From positions 2,559,988-2,623,987 of the forward strand of contig OZ007513.1 in assembly GCA_963931865.1 (NCBI GenBank): a stretch of 64,000 nucleotides of DNA, read 5' to 3'. This document shows positions 1-12,248 of this stretch, piece after piece. This stretch comes from Axinella damicornis. Its lineage: Eukaryota; Porifera; Demospongiae; Axinellida; Axinellidae. Numbering within the stretch: the first letter of the stretch is position 1; each line of letters begins with the position of its first letter. The translations under genes were made by a program, and so were the position numbers. Below the pieces are notes generated by a model. It saw only the letters and a program-made list of their open reading frames with translations. It was not told the DNA's origin and searched no databases.

Positions 1-675
1 AGAATGACGGTGACAATTTACTAAGGTTGCATTATGAAAGTCAACCATTCAATTGATGCTGGTTATTGTTGTCGATTACACATCAATGCACACTTGTTGG
101 TAGACGTAATAAGAGGAAAGCCAAAGACAATTGCTTATGCATCAGAACTCATGATTTACTCTTCCCATTCAACTGTTGACTACATCACCCTACTTGAGAT
201 CTGTCAACCATAATTATAGCTGCATTATTGAGCCAGTACGGACCACCAAGGACTCTCCCACCTCACCTCACTACACCAACCCCAGTGCAAACACACCAGG
301 CACGGACACTCAGGGCATTACTCGGCCAGTACTGACCACCAACTGACAATTAGCTATCAAACGTGTGTAGATAATTCTAGCTAACATAATATTATTGTCA
401 ACAAACTTTATAGTTTGTTTCGTAATTAAAGCAGCCACATTGAACTAGCTACATACGAACAGTACACTCTGATTGCAACTGTTGTACTTGGTACTGTATG
501 CAAAGATGATGATTTTCTGCACCTGTTAAAATCTGCAAGCTAATGTAGTATAAACAAGTTGAACCAGTGTTGGTGAACAATGGCCCCTCAAATAAAGTAC
601 ATGTGTATGAATTCACACTGGACAAAAAAGTGTATAATTATCACCAGCTAGCTAGTGTGGTACTGACTAGAGCTA
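1..675. other. Intergenic, no gene seen
   Basis: This lies downstream of the first kinase gene. I see no open frame with splice sites and no clear structured repeat. It should hold the 3' UTR of that minus-strand gene, but I found no convincing poly(A) signal in that orientation. Confidence 0.5.
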
Positions 676-3600
676 CTAGTTGTCTTCTGTAGTAAGCTTA
701 TCCAATTGGCTTATTATATCCTGCATAGTTGGTCTCTTGTCCGGGATCTCTTGAGTGCATTGTTCAGTAATATGATACATGTCAGGCCATTCACTCTGTA
801 GCAACTGCATCAAGTCTGTGAAACTGGTATGGACAGGAAACGTACTGGTTGTCACTTCGCAAACTAGCACGCCATAGCTGTACACGTCTACTGACGGTGC
901 TTGTGGATTGTGTGCATTGATGCGCATTTCAGGTGCTGCATAAATGAGTGTTCCTTCGCCAGGTGTTGTTGCGAACCGAACTAAGTTAGCTGATCCAAAG
1001 TCAGAGAGTTTTGCTTTCCAGACGTCATTTGCCATTTTCTCAAGGAGGACGTTAGCACTGCTGACGTCTCTGTGGATTATTGGCTTGTGCTGAAGGTGGA
1101 GATAGTTCAGAGCTGAAGCCAGGTCATGGAATATCGGTAGCTTGTTTGTTTCTGCTATTTTGTCTTCATTGTATGCTCTGCGCAAGGTGATGCTCAAGAG
1201 CTCTGTGATGATCATCGGGCTGGAGTCACCATCCATGATGGCTGCAATGAAAAGAACCAGATTTGGGTGGCGAAGATCTGCCATGATGCTTATCTCCCGC
1301 TGGATTTGACCCACTGTGAACTGTGATAGGATCTCCTGGTGCAGACATTTGATGGCAACGGCTTTCCCTCTAAACCTGCCCTCTACCACAAATCCCCAAG
1401 CTCCTGTCCCCAGAAGCTTGTCTCTGAAGAGCTTCACTTCTTCGGAACTCACAACATCTTTCGAGTATACTTGTGGTTCACCGCTGTGGATGCAGCTCTC
1501 TAGCTCTCTGATCTTCTTCTGGGCTTCTTCAAGCTGTCGTTCTTGCTCTTGCTTTTGGTTTTCCAATTCAGTTGTGTGGCTGATCTGTGCCATGAAAGAG
1601 TTCAGCAGCTCATCCAACTTGGTTTTGTTCATTTCCAATTTTTCCTTGGCTTCTTTTGCATCTTCCTGGGAGCTCTTTAGCTGCATCTCCAGCTGTTCCA
1701 TATCAGAGCGTGCGTGTGTCTTCTGTGGCGTCTCCGTTTGACTGATTTTCATTTTCAGCTGCTGACTGTCTCGAAGAGATTTCTCTAGCTCATCCTCTGT
1801 CTGCTTTAACCTGTTGGAAGTATCAGCCAACTTTGTTTCGTACTCTTCTGCCAGAAGTTTACTCTCAGCTTTTGCTTGCGATAACCGTGCTATTGTGGTG
1901 GCCAGCTCTAGCACGGCAGCATTGAGCTTCTGCTGAAGGTCTTCCTTCTGGGCGTTCAAGTACTGGATTTTCTCCCTCACCTGACCAAGTTCAGACATGG
2001 TTGAACCAAGAGTCTGCTGCAGTTCCTCTTTTCTTGTTTTCAGTTGGAGAATTCTGCCATTTGCCTGGTTGAGTTCAGACACAGTTGAATCGAGTGTAAG
2101 CTTTAGCGCTTCTTTTTCAGCTTTCTCATTCTCAACTTCTTCCTTTGCTAGTAGAAGCCTGGAGGTAATTTCTTCAAGATTCTGCTCGACACGCTGTTTT
2201 TGTTCTCCTTCGAATGTCAGCTGTTGCTGTAAGCGTACCACTTCTGCTGTGGTCGATGAAGATTTTGCTCTTTCATCTTCCAACTGTTTGATGACATCTT
2301 GTAGATTTTGCTGGTTTTCCGCCAAGTCTTTTCGGGTCTTCGTAAGCTCCAGCTGCACTGCAAACTGGGGGTCAAATGGCAGTGCAGGAGGGGATGGAGG
2401 GTGAGTGAAGGGTGCTTGAAACCCATGTGGAAATGGTGGTCTGTTAAATGCCTGAATTGTTTGAGGGGCAAAATTGCGTTGAAGAGAACTGCTTCTTGCG
2501 TGTCCTACAGTGTACACCGGACACTGTTGGGAAAATCTGACACACAGTGCTTGCACGAGGGAAGTCAGGTCAGATCTGCCCTGTAAACATAAAGGTATAT
2601 GACTGCTACAAATAGCGAAGAATATACAGCTATAGCCGTGCAACTACTTTCTGCACACAGAAAATAGTAGCTATCTTTAGACTGAACAGTTCTGTTAGTG
2701 CATAAAGCACGATGAACAGGCATTCCTGGAATCCTTTGTTTGACCATAAAGGGTAAGTGAGGAATTACTTGAATCTACATAACTGGGCTACAAAAGAGGA
2801 CTTCATTGGCTGTAGCCATTTATTCCATACTATAAGTTATCGCTCCTGCACACACACACAGTATTGTATTGTCACTTTGCGATATATACACAGTATTGTA
2901 ATGTAACATACACAGTATACATACACAGTATTGTAATGTAACATACACAGTATTGTAATGTAGCATACACAGTATTGTAATGCAACATTATGCACTTGTG
3001 ACTCACATTCAGGACAAAGATGAAAACTATCGGCTAATTATTGTGTATCTATGTATTAATAGTCTATGGAGTTGGCCTGCTGGCGAGATGTTAATCATTC
3101 ATCACTAACCTCCTTCCATTCTGCCAAGTATGCCAGCTCAACTTTTCCACCGCTGTCAATGTAGCCCACATTGGCAATGGCCATGTTGGGTGCGGGGTTG
3201 ATGAATACCATCGGCCTCAGTCTCTCTGGTGTACCTGGATAGCCGCACGGAATCCAAATGCGTACCGGGATGTTGTACTTTTGACCTGTGATAATGGAAT
3301 TCACTCTTGTAGATAGTAGAAACCCTGTGAGGTAGCTATGTTGAATTCAAAATGTTCCTCATCAGGGTCTGAGCAGGGCTTACCCATCAATGAGGTGATC
3401 AGCTCTTAAATATAATTTGTAGCTAGGAAGACAACAATATGCGTTTGTCATCCTTATACATTCATGATAGTCATTGCTTTTTTTCTAATAAAAATACTAA
3501 CTATATAGATCCACATACCAGTTATGGTGACTGGAACCGTACCACTGAGTTGCATTAGGTCAATCTTTTTGTCGTTTGGGCCAACTGTGTAGGAGAAAAA

Positions 3601-4760
3601 GAATTGGAATGCTATAAGTATAATCCCAGGACTCTGGACTATTGACTGGGCTGTATGGCTTGGACAATGGACTTGATGATAGACGTGGACTGGTTTTCAT
3701 TTTCAGGACGCTTTCAGCTCACCAAACCTCTCTCACTGAAAAGGTAGCTAGCAATAATTGTAGCTGCAAGTGATTTGCAGTTTGGCTAACTGCAGCTGCT
3801 TCTTTGGCTAACGTAGCTGAAAGTTTGTATTCTGTTAGCATTGTAAGGATTTGATGTAGAACTAGTCCCAAGTCAAGTCTGTAGTCCAACCCTAGGCCAG
3901 TCCAGAATCCAGTCAGAAACACGCATACCGGGTAGCTGCTTCCTGCACGCGAGAATTCTTGTCCGTGCATGGCCATGGATGAAAGCATTGCCTTCATTTG
4001 TAGATATACGTTATGTGCATTTTGATGTAGTTATGAAGTTGAACCATTTTGTTGAATTACTATACAAGATACTGGTATAACATGATTGTAGTTCTAATAC
4101 AGCTTCAATAAACAAGAATGGATTGGGAGTTTGCACCACATGTAGCTAGCTACAATAAAGCTATCTGTTCGAGTGTTTGGTGCAGTCAGGTATACTGTGA
4201 ACCTCAATGACATATCCCATAGCCTACCATATTCCTTGACAAATGGCTTCAGGTCTCGGAATGTCTCTGTGACAGCTGCAATATGCCTTGCAACTGCACC
4301 TGCATTTGGATACTGGAGCAGAGGAACACAATAAACACCAATCTACAATCACAGTAGTGACCATGACAACAACAATGCCAGATAACTAAATTACTATGAC
4401 TGAATCCTGTAGCAACATAGAACTGTTCATGGCAACGAATAAAGATTATTTTAGTCATGACATTGCAATTACCACCAGGACCATGCATGCAGACAGACGA
4501 CATTATAACAAACTGGCTGCATAAATTGACCCCCTCCACTTCTCTGTTCCCCCTCCTTCCTTTTCCCTCCTCCAATATAAAAAAACCCATCTATGAGAGT
4601 TATCAAATTTAGAGCCCCCAAAAGTCCCAAGCTAGTTGTCTTGACTACAGCCTACAGCTATAGCTATACCAATTCCCAAAAGAGTATAGTTTGTAACATA
4701 TACCTTCAAGTTTCTCAAAGTGATTTTCAGTTGTTTCTCTGATGGTTGTGGAGCAGCCAT
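676..4760 (-). CDS. UEV domain-coiled coil-protein kinase fusion, copy A
   Basis: Five exons on the minus strand join in frame with GT-AG introns: 4704..4760, 4228..4312, 3519..3584, 3110..3285 and 676..2580, giving 762 residues. The start is an ATG followed by MAAPQPSEKQLK. Residues 1 to about 152 match the TSG101 UEV fold: RDLKPFVKEYG, LSGTVPV, YNIPVRIW, INPAPNM, YLAEWK, then SDLTSLVQ and PVYT. UEV domains lack the E2 catalytic cysteine, and none is seen at that position here. A Pro-rich linker follows (about 153-200), then a Glu/Lys/Gln heptad coiled coil (about 205-490). The kinase domain (about 510-762) looks active: G-loop GTGAWGFV, VAIK Lys539, Glu557, HRD Asp633, DFG Asp656, APE. TSG101 has UEV, Pro-rich and coiled-coil parts too, but ends in a steadiness box instead. 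Substrate and role are unknown; ubiquitin or P(T/S)AP-motif binding is inference. Confidence 0.88.
2855..2985. repeat. Short tandem repeat in intron
   Basis: Units of the form ACAGTATTGTAATGTAACAT repeat imperfectly about five times within the last intron of kinase copy A. Copy B lacks this array at the matching place. Confidence 0.7.
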
Positions 4761-6625
4761 GTCAATACGATGTTGAAATCAACAGTCTGTATGTTTACAG
4801 AAATAAAGGAAGGAGTTAAACATAACAGTGGTAAGTGCAGAATTATGTTTGAAACTAATGTGTTCCTATACTCCAAGCATGTGGCCAACCTATTCTAAGC
4901 AAGGGTATACATAAAAGCTTCTATGTTGTAGCTATTGCAGGGGCTGAAAGGTTTCCACATACACAGAAATCTGCATATGAGCACGTTTCAAGCATTACGG
5001 TATACAGCATTAGTGTTTTCTCTTGGATAAATTCAGCTTTGGTGGCTTCTGAAACCATCGCCCAGTGAGGTCAATGTAGTGTTCTACAAAAACAGGTGTT
5101 TGCTTCAATCGTTGGTGGCTGCCAATGCATGAATATGTAATGAAATTTGTGTTTGCCACTTGTTTACGGAAGATCAAATGCTATGCATGGCTCCTACCTG
5201 TAGCAACCATGGCCTTCAAAGCAGTAATCTACACAACGACCTTATATGGATGCTTGCATGGCTGGCCCCTCACAGCCCCCTCCATTCCAATCGTTCCGAT
5301 GAAAACTGAAACTGATTGTCACTAATTCACGGGAATCATGGACATGAATGAATCGGCCCTTGTAGCTAAATGGTGTGAAGTGGGTACAGCTATCTGACAG
5401 CAATCAATGTTCCCAACAGCAAAATAACTACAACTTGCTATTGTTATCCAGCCCGTGCAAGATGAAATTGACAGGTCAACAAATCACACCTATAGCTAGC
5501 AGCTACTTGTTGATAGCTAAGTTTGGAATACATGACATATAGCTAGCTATATAGATACAGAAGGTACCGTTGCTGCTGAGAGTTTAAGGGAGCCATGCAT
5601 GTATTGTAGCTTTGTCTACATAGCTACTCTATACACATAATTATCAATGTTGGTTTGTCATGCGGACGCAATTAAACAACTATGTAGTGAGAGCTGATGA
5701 CAGTTAGCTGATGACACCGGTAGCTAGTAGCTAGACCGATACATCTTCATGCCTTGCATACTCAGACTCTGGTCTGATGTAGCTAGCTACTTGCAAGGTA
5801 GCTGACTATGATAGGTCTTCTATACATTATGTACTTTGCAATTGTACTGCTGACCTGAATTTGCTTTCATGGTTTGTATGTATCTTTGCAACTTCGATCT
5901 TTAAGAAGTAGCTATTCACGGTCACCACAGGAAGGCAGTAGCTACGTCTATCAGGTAGCTAGCTATAATTAAGTTTCAGAATGCCATGGTTGTGAAGTTG
6001 TCTACAGTCTTGTATGGTTGTGAAGAACCTGTTATGGATACTGAAGTACGGTTAGTCAACACTATCGAATTTCATATACTTAATTAGCCTCATTCCCAGA
6101 TCCATTCTGGAATGAGTAGCTGTAGCTAGTAAGTTGACCACATCATTTGAGAATTAATGTACAGGCATCAGTAGCTACTATGCATGCACGGGTTGGGAGG
6201 TTACGGGGACCAAAGCCGGTAGATATAGGTTGATGACTGTGCAATGGATGATGCTGATGGATGAGATGGCTTGCAAAACTGCTGGTCTCTTCCAAGCAAT
6301 AACATGAAGCTATAGCTACCACAATAACCACCTCTGAGTCACTTCTCCAACCCAAGTTCGTACGGACAAACACCCTACCAATGTGCATGCTCAGAAGTGT
6401 GACTAACGTACTCGTGACGACAAATTATCTATTTAACCTGCACATTGCACATGGCACTGTCTTCAAACACGATGTTTAGGCATCATCAATTTTGTAGGGT
6501 ACAGAATCTAGAGGGTGATAATGGACACCTGTCACTGCAAATGTGCATGCATTCACATTAGATCAAAAACCGTGACATGAAGAGTAGCAGCTACGCACTG
6601 ACTTGAGGAATTACTGAAATGTTTA
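4761..6625. other. Spacer between the two kinase genes
   Basis: This is upstream of copy A and downstream of copy B, so it should hold the copy A promoter. It is rich in TAGCTAGC-type words. I see no coding exon, TATA-like motif in a convincing place, or repeat array. Confidence 0.5.
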
Positions 6626-9600
6626 CTAGTTGTCTTCTGTATTAAGCTTATCCAATTGACTTATTACATTCTGCATAGTTGGTCTCTTGTCCGGGTTCTC
6701 TTGAGTGCATTGTTCAGTGATATGATACATGTTGGGCCACTCACTCTGTAGCAACTGCAGCAAGCCTGTGAAAGTGGCACGGAGAGGAAACGTACAGGTG
6801 GTCACTTCACACACCAGCACGCCATAGCTGTACACGTCTACTGACGGTGCTTGTGGATTGTGTGCATTGATGCGCATTTCGGGTGCTGAATAAACAAGAG
6901 CACCTTCTCCAGGTGTTGTTGCGGACCGAACTAAGTTAGCTGATCCAAAGTCAGAGAGTTTCGCTTTCCAGACGTCATTTGCCATTTTCTCAAGGAGGAC
7001 GTTTGCACTGCTGACATCTCTGTGGATGATTGGCTTGTGCTGAAGGTGGAGATAGTTCAGAGCTGAAGCCAGGTCATGGAATATCGGTAGCTTGTTTGTT
7101 TCTGCTATTTTATCTTCATTGTATGCTTTGCGGAGGGTGATGCTCAAGAGCTCTGTGATGATCATCGGGCTGGAGTCACCATCCATGATGGCTGCAATGA
7201 AAAGAACCAGATTTGGGTGGTGAAGATCTGCCATGATGCTTATCTCACGCTGGATTTGACCAACTGTGAACTGTGATAGTATCTCCTGATGCAGACATTT
7301 GACGGCAACGGCTTTCCCCCTAAACTTGCCCTCTACCACAAATCCCCAAGCTCCTGTCCCCAGAAGCTTGTCTCTGAAGAGCTTCACTTCTTCGGAACTC
7401 ACAACATCTTTCGAGTATACTTGTGGCTCACCGCTGTGGATGCAGCTCTCTAGCTCTCTGATCTTCTTCTGGGCTTCTTCAAGCTGTCGTTCTAGCTCTT
7501 GCTTTTGGTTGTCCAAGTCAGATGTCATGGTGATCTGTGCCATGAAGGAGTTCATCAGTTCCTCCAATTTTTCCTTGGCTTCTTTCGCATCTTCCTGGGA
7601 GCTCTTCAGCTGCTTCTCCAGCTGTTCCATCTCAGAGCGTGCAGGTGTATTCAGTGGTGTCTCCCTTTCATGCTCCATTTGACTGATTTTCATTTTCAGC
7701 TGCTGACTGTCTTCAAGAGATTTCTCTAGCTCATCCTCTGTCTGCTTCAACCTGTTGGAAGAATCTTCCAGCTTCGTTTCGTACTCTTCTGCCAGAAGTT
7801 TACTCTCAGCTTTTGCTTGCGATAACCGTGCTATTGTGGTGGCCAGCTCTACCATGGCAGCATTGAGCTTCTGTTGAAGGTCTTCCTTCTGGGCGTTCAA
7901 GTACTGGACTTTGTCTCTCACCTGACCAAGTTCAGACATGGTTGAATCACGAGTCTGCTGCAATTCTTCTTTTTCTGCTTTCAGTTGCAGAATTTTGTCA
8001 TTCAGCTGGCTGAGTTCTGATGAAGTTGAATTTGGTGCAAGCGTTAACGCTTCTTTTTCAGCTTTCTCCCTCTCGATCTCTTCCCTGGCATCTAGAAGCC
8101 TAGAGGTAATCGTTTCAAGATTCTGCTCGACACGCTGTTTTTGTTCTCCTTCGAATGTCAGCTGTTGCTGTAAGGCAGCCACTTCTGCTCCAGTGGACGA
8201 GGACTTTGTTCTTTCGGCTTCCAACTGTGTGATGACATCTTGTAGATTTTGCTGGTTTTCTGCCAATTCTTTTCGGATCTTTGTCATTTCCTGCTGTAGT
8301 GTGGACTGGGGGTCTGGCTGTGCAGGAAGAACTGGAGGGTGAGTGAAGGGTGGTTGATACCCCTTTAGTAACGCATGAGGGGGTAAATTGCGTGGAAGAG
8401 AACCAGTTGTCACATGTCCTAGGCCAACGTGGTGCATTGTATGAGGGTCAGGAAGAGAAATTCTTCTTGTGTACATGTATACTGGACACTGTCGTGAAAA
8501 TTTGGCACACATCGCTTGCACTAGAGAAAGCAGGTCAGAGTTGCCCTGTACACAAAAAGTAGATGCATCAACATTGATTAGGCCAATATGCATATACAGA
8601 GATGAGTAGAATCTCTATATTATAATACAAGTATAGTACAAGTAGCTTCATTCGCTACTGCCCTCTAGAACCAACACATTATCTACTAGTAGCCTCGTTT
8701 TGGTCGGGCAGTTCAAAGGTCACATGTACAGCTAAAACGGAGCTGGAGATGACCTGGGAATGAGGCTAATCAACTAAAATGGCAGAAGAGTATGTACAAA
8801 TGCCTAATACTAAACCTACCATATGGGGCTAATGGATATCTCATTTGGCTTCTATACAGTGTGTACAGGGTTAATTAATGCAAGATTGAAATCAACTAAG
8901 TACAATGGTCATGCATGTCACCGCCCTCTTCAGTCACTCACATGTGCACAAACACTTAATGTCTTAAGGTTATGGGTACCGTTGACCGGAAATAGAATGT
9001 GTTTATGGGCATGTGCTATTTCAGTGATTCCTGTGTGAATTACTTATCCACACATTCTACAACTTTTGTCACACAGCTAGCTAATCATTTCATTTTCAAT
9101 TTCAATACATCGTGTAGCTATTGCTCCTAGTACAGCATAAAGTGTATGCAGATGATGATACTGTAAATGTTCCATGCTGCTCCCACATACCACTTTGTAA
9201 GTTTGTATGACTATCAATTTTGCGCCATTAGATAATATTATTATACTGGTGCAGTCTATTGCTAAAAGAAAAATCAGAAAAGAATTCCACATGATCAAAG
9301 GCATTATAGGAGTTTCTATCTTTACTATACACAGAGAGTACCACTCTGTAGCACCACAGAAGTGACTAAGATCACATGCATACTATTGCCCTCTTTATGA
9401 AACAATTTTGGCTCAATGTTTGATGTTGCTTAGCTAATTGCATAACTAACCCTCCATTCTGCCAAGTATACCAGTTCAACTCTTCCACTACTGTCAATGT
9501 AGCCCACGCTGGCCATGACCATATTAGGTTCGGGGTTGATAAAGACCATCGGTCTCGAGCTCTCTGATGTGCCTGGGTAGCCATGGGGAATCCAAATTCG

Positions 9601-11938
9601 CACTGGGATGTTGTATATTTGACCTGTGAGAATGGAAACATCGGAATTTGCTTCACACAGCTAGCATGATGTATGATGAATTTCAGCAAAGGTATAGCTA
9701 ATGCAATTCATAAGGTTCCCCACAGAGCAGTAGTAGTTCTCACATCTGATTGGTTTGCTTAGGTCATGTGACTTAGCAGTAGCACACAGTTAGGTGATAT
9801 TAACAGCCAATCAGATCGCCCATGAATTAATGGGATAACCTTTTGCAGCTTAGTAGCAAGTAATGCACATAACACAAGAGTTCAGATTCATCGGACACCA
9901 CTGAGTAATTTTGTCATTGATCCCTCAATTTAACTACACAGTGGTTATTGTAGACAATGTGAAGAGATTGTCAGAAGATTAGTTGGTATAGAGATTAACT
10001 GCCAGAGAGAACAAGCTGCCCTGATCATCTGGAGATAGCCTCGTTCCCTGCGCCGCTTTCAGTTGCACAAAAGAACGAAAAGCTGGGCGGGGCCTGGGAA
10101 CGAGGCTAATCTGGAGAGACTCAGAGTCACCTGTCGCCATGAACGGCAAGGTATGTATTAGCACCTGAACTGAACCGAAAACTGAACTGAACTGAACTGA
10201 AGTTAACGTAATTTAAACGCCCGCTGTGATCTCAGCCAGATTCCTTGCAGATTGTTTCATGCAGGCAGTTTCCAATACATGTACCAAAATAACCATGCAT
10301 CGTAACTAGAGTCTCTCCAGCTTGACTGCACCACGGTAGCAACTTTGTGGTTAAATCTGCCAATCTGTTTTTCCCATGCATTCACACTACTACGTCCATT
10401 TCTGTCTCTACACACATAGAGTACAGCCAGCTATCTATGTAGCTGCAGGCATATAGCTTCATACCACTTATGTTGACTGGAACTGTGCCGCTGAGGTGTA
10501 TCAGGTCAACTTTTCTTTCGCTTGAGTATTCTGTGTAGGAGAATAGAGACTCATGAATCACATCCACAATCTAGCTATTATAATAGCTAGTGTCAATATC
10601 TTTGTAGTCGCAGTTATCTTTTTAAAAGATAACTGCGACTACAAAGATATTGACACTAGCTATTATAATAGCTAGATTTAGAACGGAATGCATGTAGCCA
10701 GCTATAAAGTGGCATGCAACCTAGCCAATTAGCACGGCTGTGCTACCTAGCTAACACAGCTGTTCAACCTAGCTAACACAGCTGTGCAACCTAGCTAGCT
10801 AACACAGTGCAAACTAGCAAGCTAACACAGCTGTGCAACCTAGCTAACACAGCTGTGCAAACTAGCAAGCTAACACAGCTGTGCAACCTAGCTAACACCA
10901 GGGGCGGATGCAGGATTTGTGAAAGGGAGGGGCTAATAGCATAATTGAACGCTGCCGAAGGCGGCGCATAGAGGCGCGTAGCGCCGATCAGTCCGCGCGA
11001 AGCGCGGAAAAATTTTTTCGCCTTCATTTTTTCAGTTGTCAGAATGGGCTCTCGTTGCACTTTCGTGCTTTGCACTGCAAGTTCCAGATGTACGAGTAAA
11101 CACGAGTTCCAGGGTGGATGTTGTAGAGAGAACTCCGCGCGAAGCGCGGAAAATTTTTTTCACCGTCATTTTTCAGCCATCTAGATGGGCTCTCGTAGCG
11201 CCTTCGAGCTTTTGCACTGCACTCGCTGCCTTCTGGTTCCCGTGTCATCCGTGAACGTCTTATCCTCGACGTGAAAAGGTAAATGTGACTAGTCATGAAT
11301 CACCAATTAATGTCAAGTCCGACGAAGATTCGCCGTGCACGTGGTCTGAAATGAGAACCGTTTTCGTCCCCAGTACGAGTTGACTCTGTATCCGATTCAT
11401 TCTGACTGTCACAAGCAGTTTCCGTTGGAAAACGTCCAGCACTGAGCTTCCTTACAACTTCTTTGTTGCTGATTCCACTGTAAGTCTGGTACTCGTGTAA
11501 ATAAGGGGTGTGGTCGGAACTGGAAAGGGGGGGGCTACAGCCCCCTGTAGCCCCCCCCTGGATCCGCCCCTGAACACAGCTGTGTAACGTAGCTACCAGG
11601 AGTTGCTTCTGACTCAATCACATATCAGATTCCAACCATAATCCTACCATATTCCTTGACAGATGGCTTCAGGTCTCGGAATGTCGCTGTGACAGCTGCA
11701 ATATGCCTTGCAACTGTACCTGCATGTGGATACTGGAGCAGAGGAAGCAGAGGAAGATGTACATGATAGCTACGTACAACCGCAGTACATAGCTAACATT
11801 AGCATACGTCCCCCCACATATAATACATACGCTCCCTATTTACTGTCGTCATTACAGCCATCAGCAAAGAGTACAGTTTGTAACACATACCTTAACACTC
11901 CTCAAAATGCCTTTTAGTGATGGATGTGGAACAGCCAT
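6626..11938 (-). CDS. UEV domain-coiled coil-protein kinase fusion, copy B
   Basis: This tandem paralogue of the gene at 676..4760 has the same five exons and intron phases: 11891..11938, 11648..11732, 10465..10530, 9451..9623 and 6626..8545, giving 763 residues. The first exon codes MAVPHPSLKGILRSVK, three codons shorter than in copy A. The UEV part reads FRDLKPSVKEYG, VDLIHLSGTVPV, YNIPVRIW, INPEPNM, YLAEW and SDLLSLVQ. The linker is Pro-rich and the coiled coil spans roughly residues 200-490, with a few codon-scale insertions and deletions relative to copy A. The kinase (about 511-763) keeps GTGAWGFV, VAVK, HRD, DFG and APE, so it should be active. The kinase exon is much closer to copy A than the UEV exons are. 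The intron at 10531..11647 has taken in a palindrome, a tandem repeat and a TIR element. Confidence 0.88.
8691..8767. mobile_element. AGCCTCG-family foldback element
   Basis: The left end AGCCTCGTTTTGGTC and right end GACCTGGGAATGAGGCT are imperfect inverted repeats around about 45 bp. A related, longer copy lies near 29605..29725 and shares the internal TCAAAGGTCACAT and CAGCTAAAACG words. Confidence 0.55.
10036..10108. mobile_element. AGCCTCG-family foldback element
   Basis: The ends TAGCCTCGTTCCC and GGGAACGAGGCTA are perfect inverted repeats around a 47-bp core that contains AAAAGCTGGGCGGGG. It sits in the third intron of kinase copy B. Copy A lacks it, so it probably inserted after the duplication. 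Confidence 0.7.
10568..10678. repeat. Perfect 111-bp palindrome
   Basis: Two 55-bp arms are exact reverse complements around a single T at 10623. The outer ends read AATCTAGCTATTATAATAGC and its complement. It lies in the second intron of kinase copy B, just upstream of exon 3, so the transcript could fold into an uninterrupted 55-bp hairpin. A recent foldback insertion is the simplest origin. Confidence 0.9.
10728..10898. repeat. Tandem repeat with CACAGCTGTGCAACCTAGC unit
   Basis: Seven or so imperfect units of about 22-28 bp carry the self-complementary core ACAGCTGT. The array is interrupted at its end by the TIR element at 10899..11572 and resumes briefly after it, so the element inserted into an existing array. 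Confidence 0.7.
10899..11572. mobile_element. Non-autonomous TIR element (CAGGGGCGGAT ends)
   Basis: The left end is CAGGGGCGGATGCAGG and the right end is its complement with one mismatch (CCTGGATCCGCCCCTG). AACAC flanks both sides, though the host is a tandem repeat, so a target duplication is not proven. Inside, two copies of a roughly 110-bp segment begin with CGCGCGAAGCGCGGAAAA. No transposase is present. Ends like this resemble hAT-type MITEs found in many marine invertebrates, but I cannot confirm the superfamily. Confidence 0.75.
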
Positions 11939-12197
11939 GGCAATAAGATGTTGCCGTCGTGATCTGTGCATTCAAAGGAAGAAGTTAAACATTAACACTA
12001 CAGTTGAAACCCGTGTTCCTATTTGTCTATCCAATTGAGATAGCTAGTAGCTATCACTAAAGCATTGTAGCTACCCCTAGTGAAGGTAGTGTCAGTGAGT
12101 TCACACTGCTGGAGATCTGGTCATATGCAGTGCCATCAGGTAGACAGATGGCGATGCCCTTTCTTGTACTGTCCGTACAAAGCTGGATATCAGAGCC

Positions 12198-12248
12198 TTC
12201 ACAAGGCAGAACGATCAATAACCATTATTGATCGTTCTGCCTTGTGAA
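12198..12248. repeat. Perfect 24-bp inverted repeat, 3-nt loop
   Basis: The left arm starts TTCACAAGGCAGAACGATCA and its exact complement follows after CCA. The structure lies a few hundred bases upstream of kinase copy B. There is no T-run to suggest a terminator, and this is a eukaryote. It is a small foldback element or hairpin RNA candidate. Confidence 0.8.

Noticed and set aside
1316..2586. Plus-strand ORFs of 92-141 codons over the kinase gene
   Set aside because: Antisense shadows of the coiled-coil/kinase exon. The same pattern recurs over copy B.
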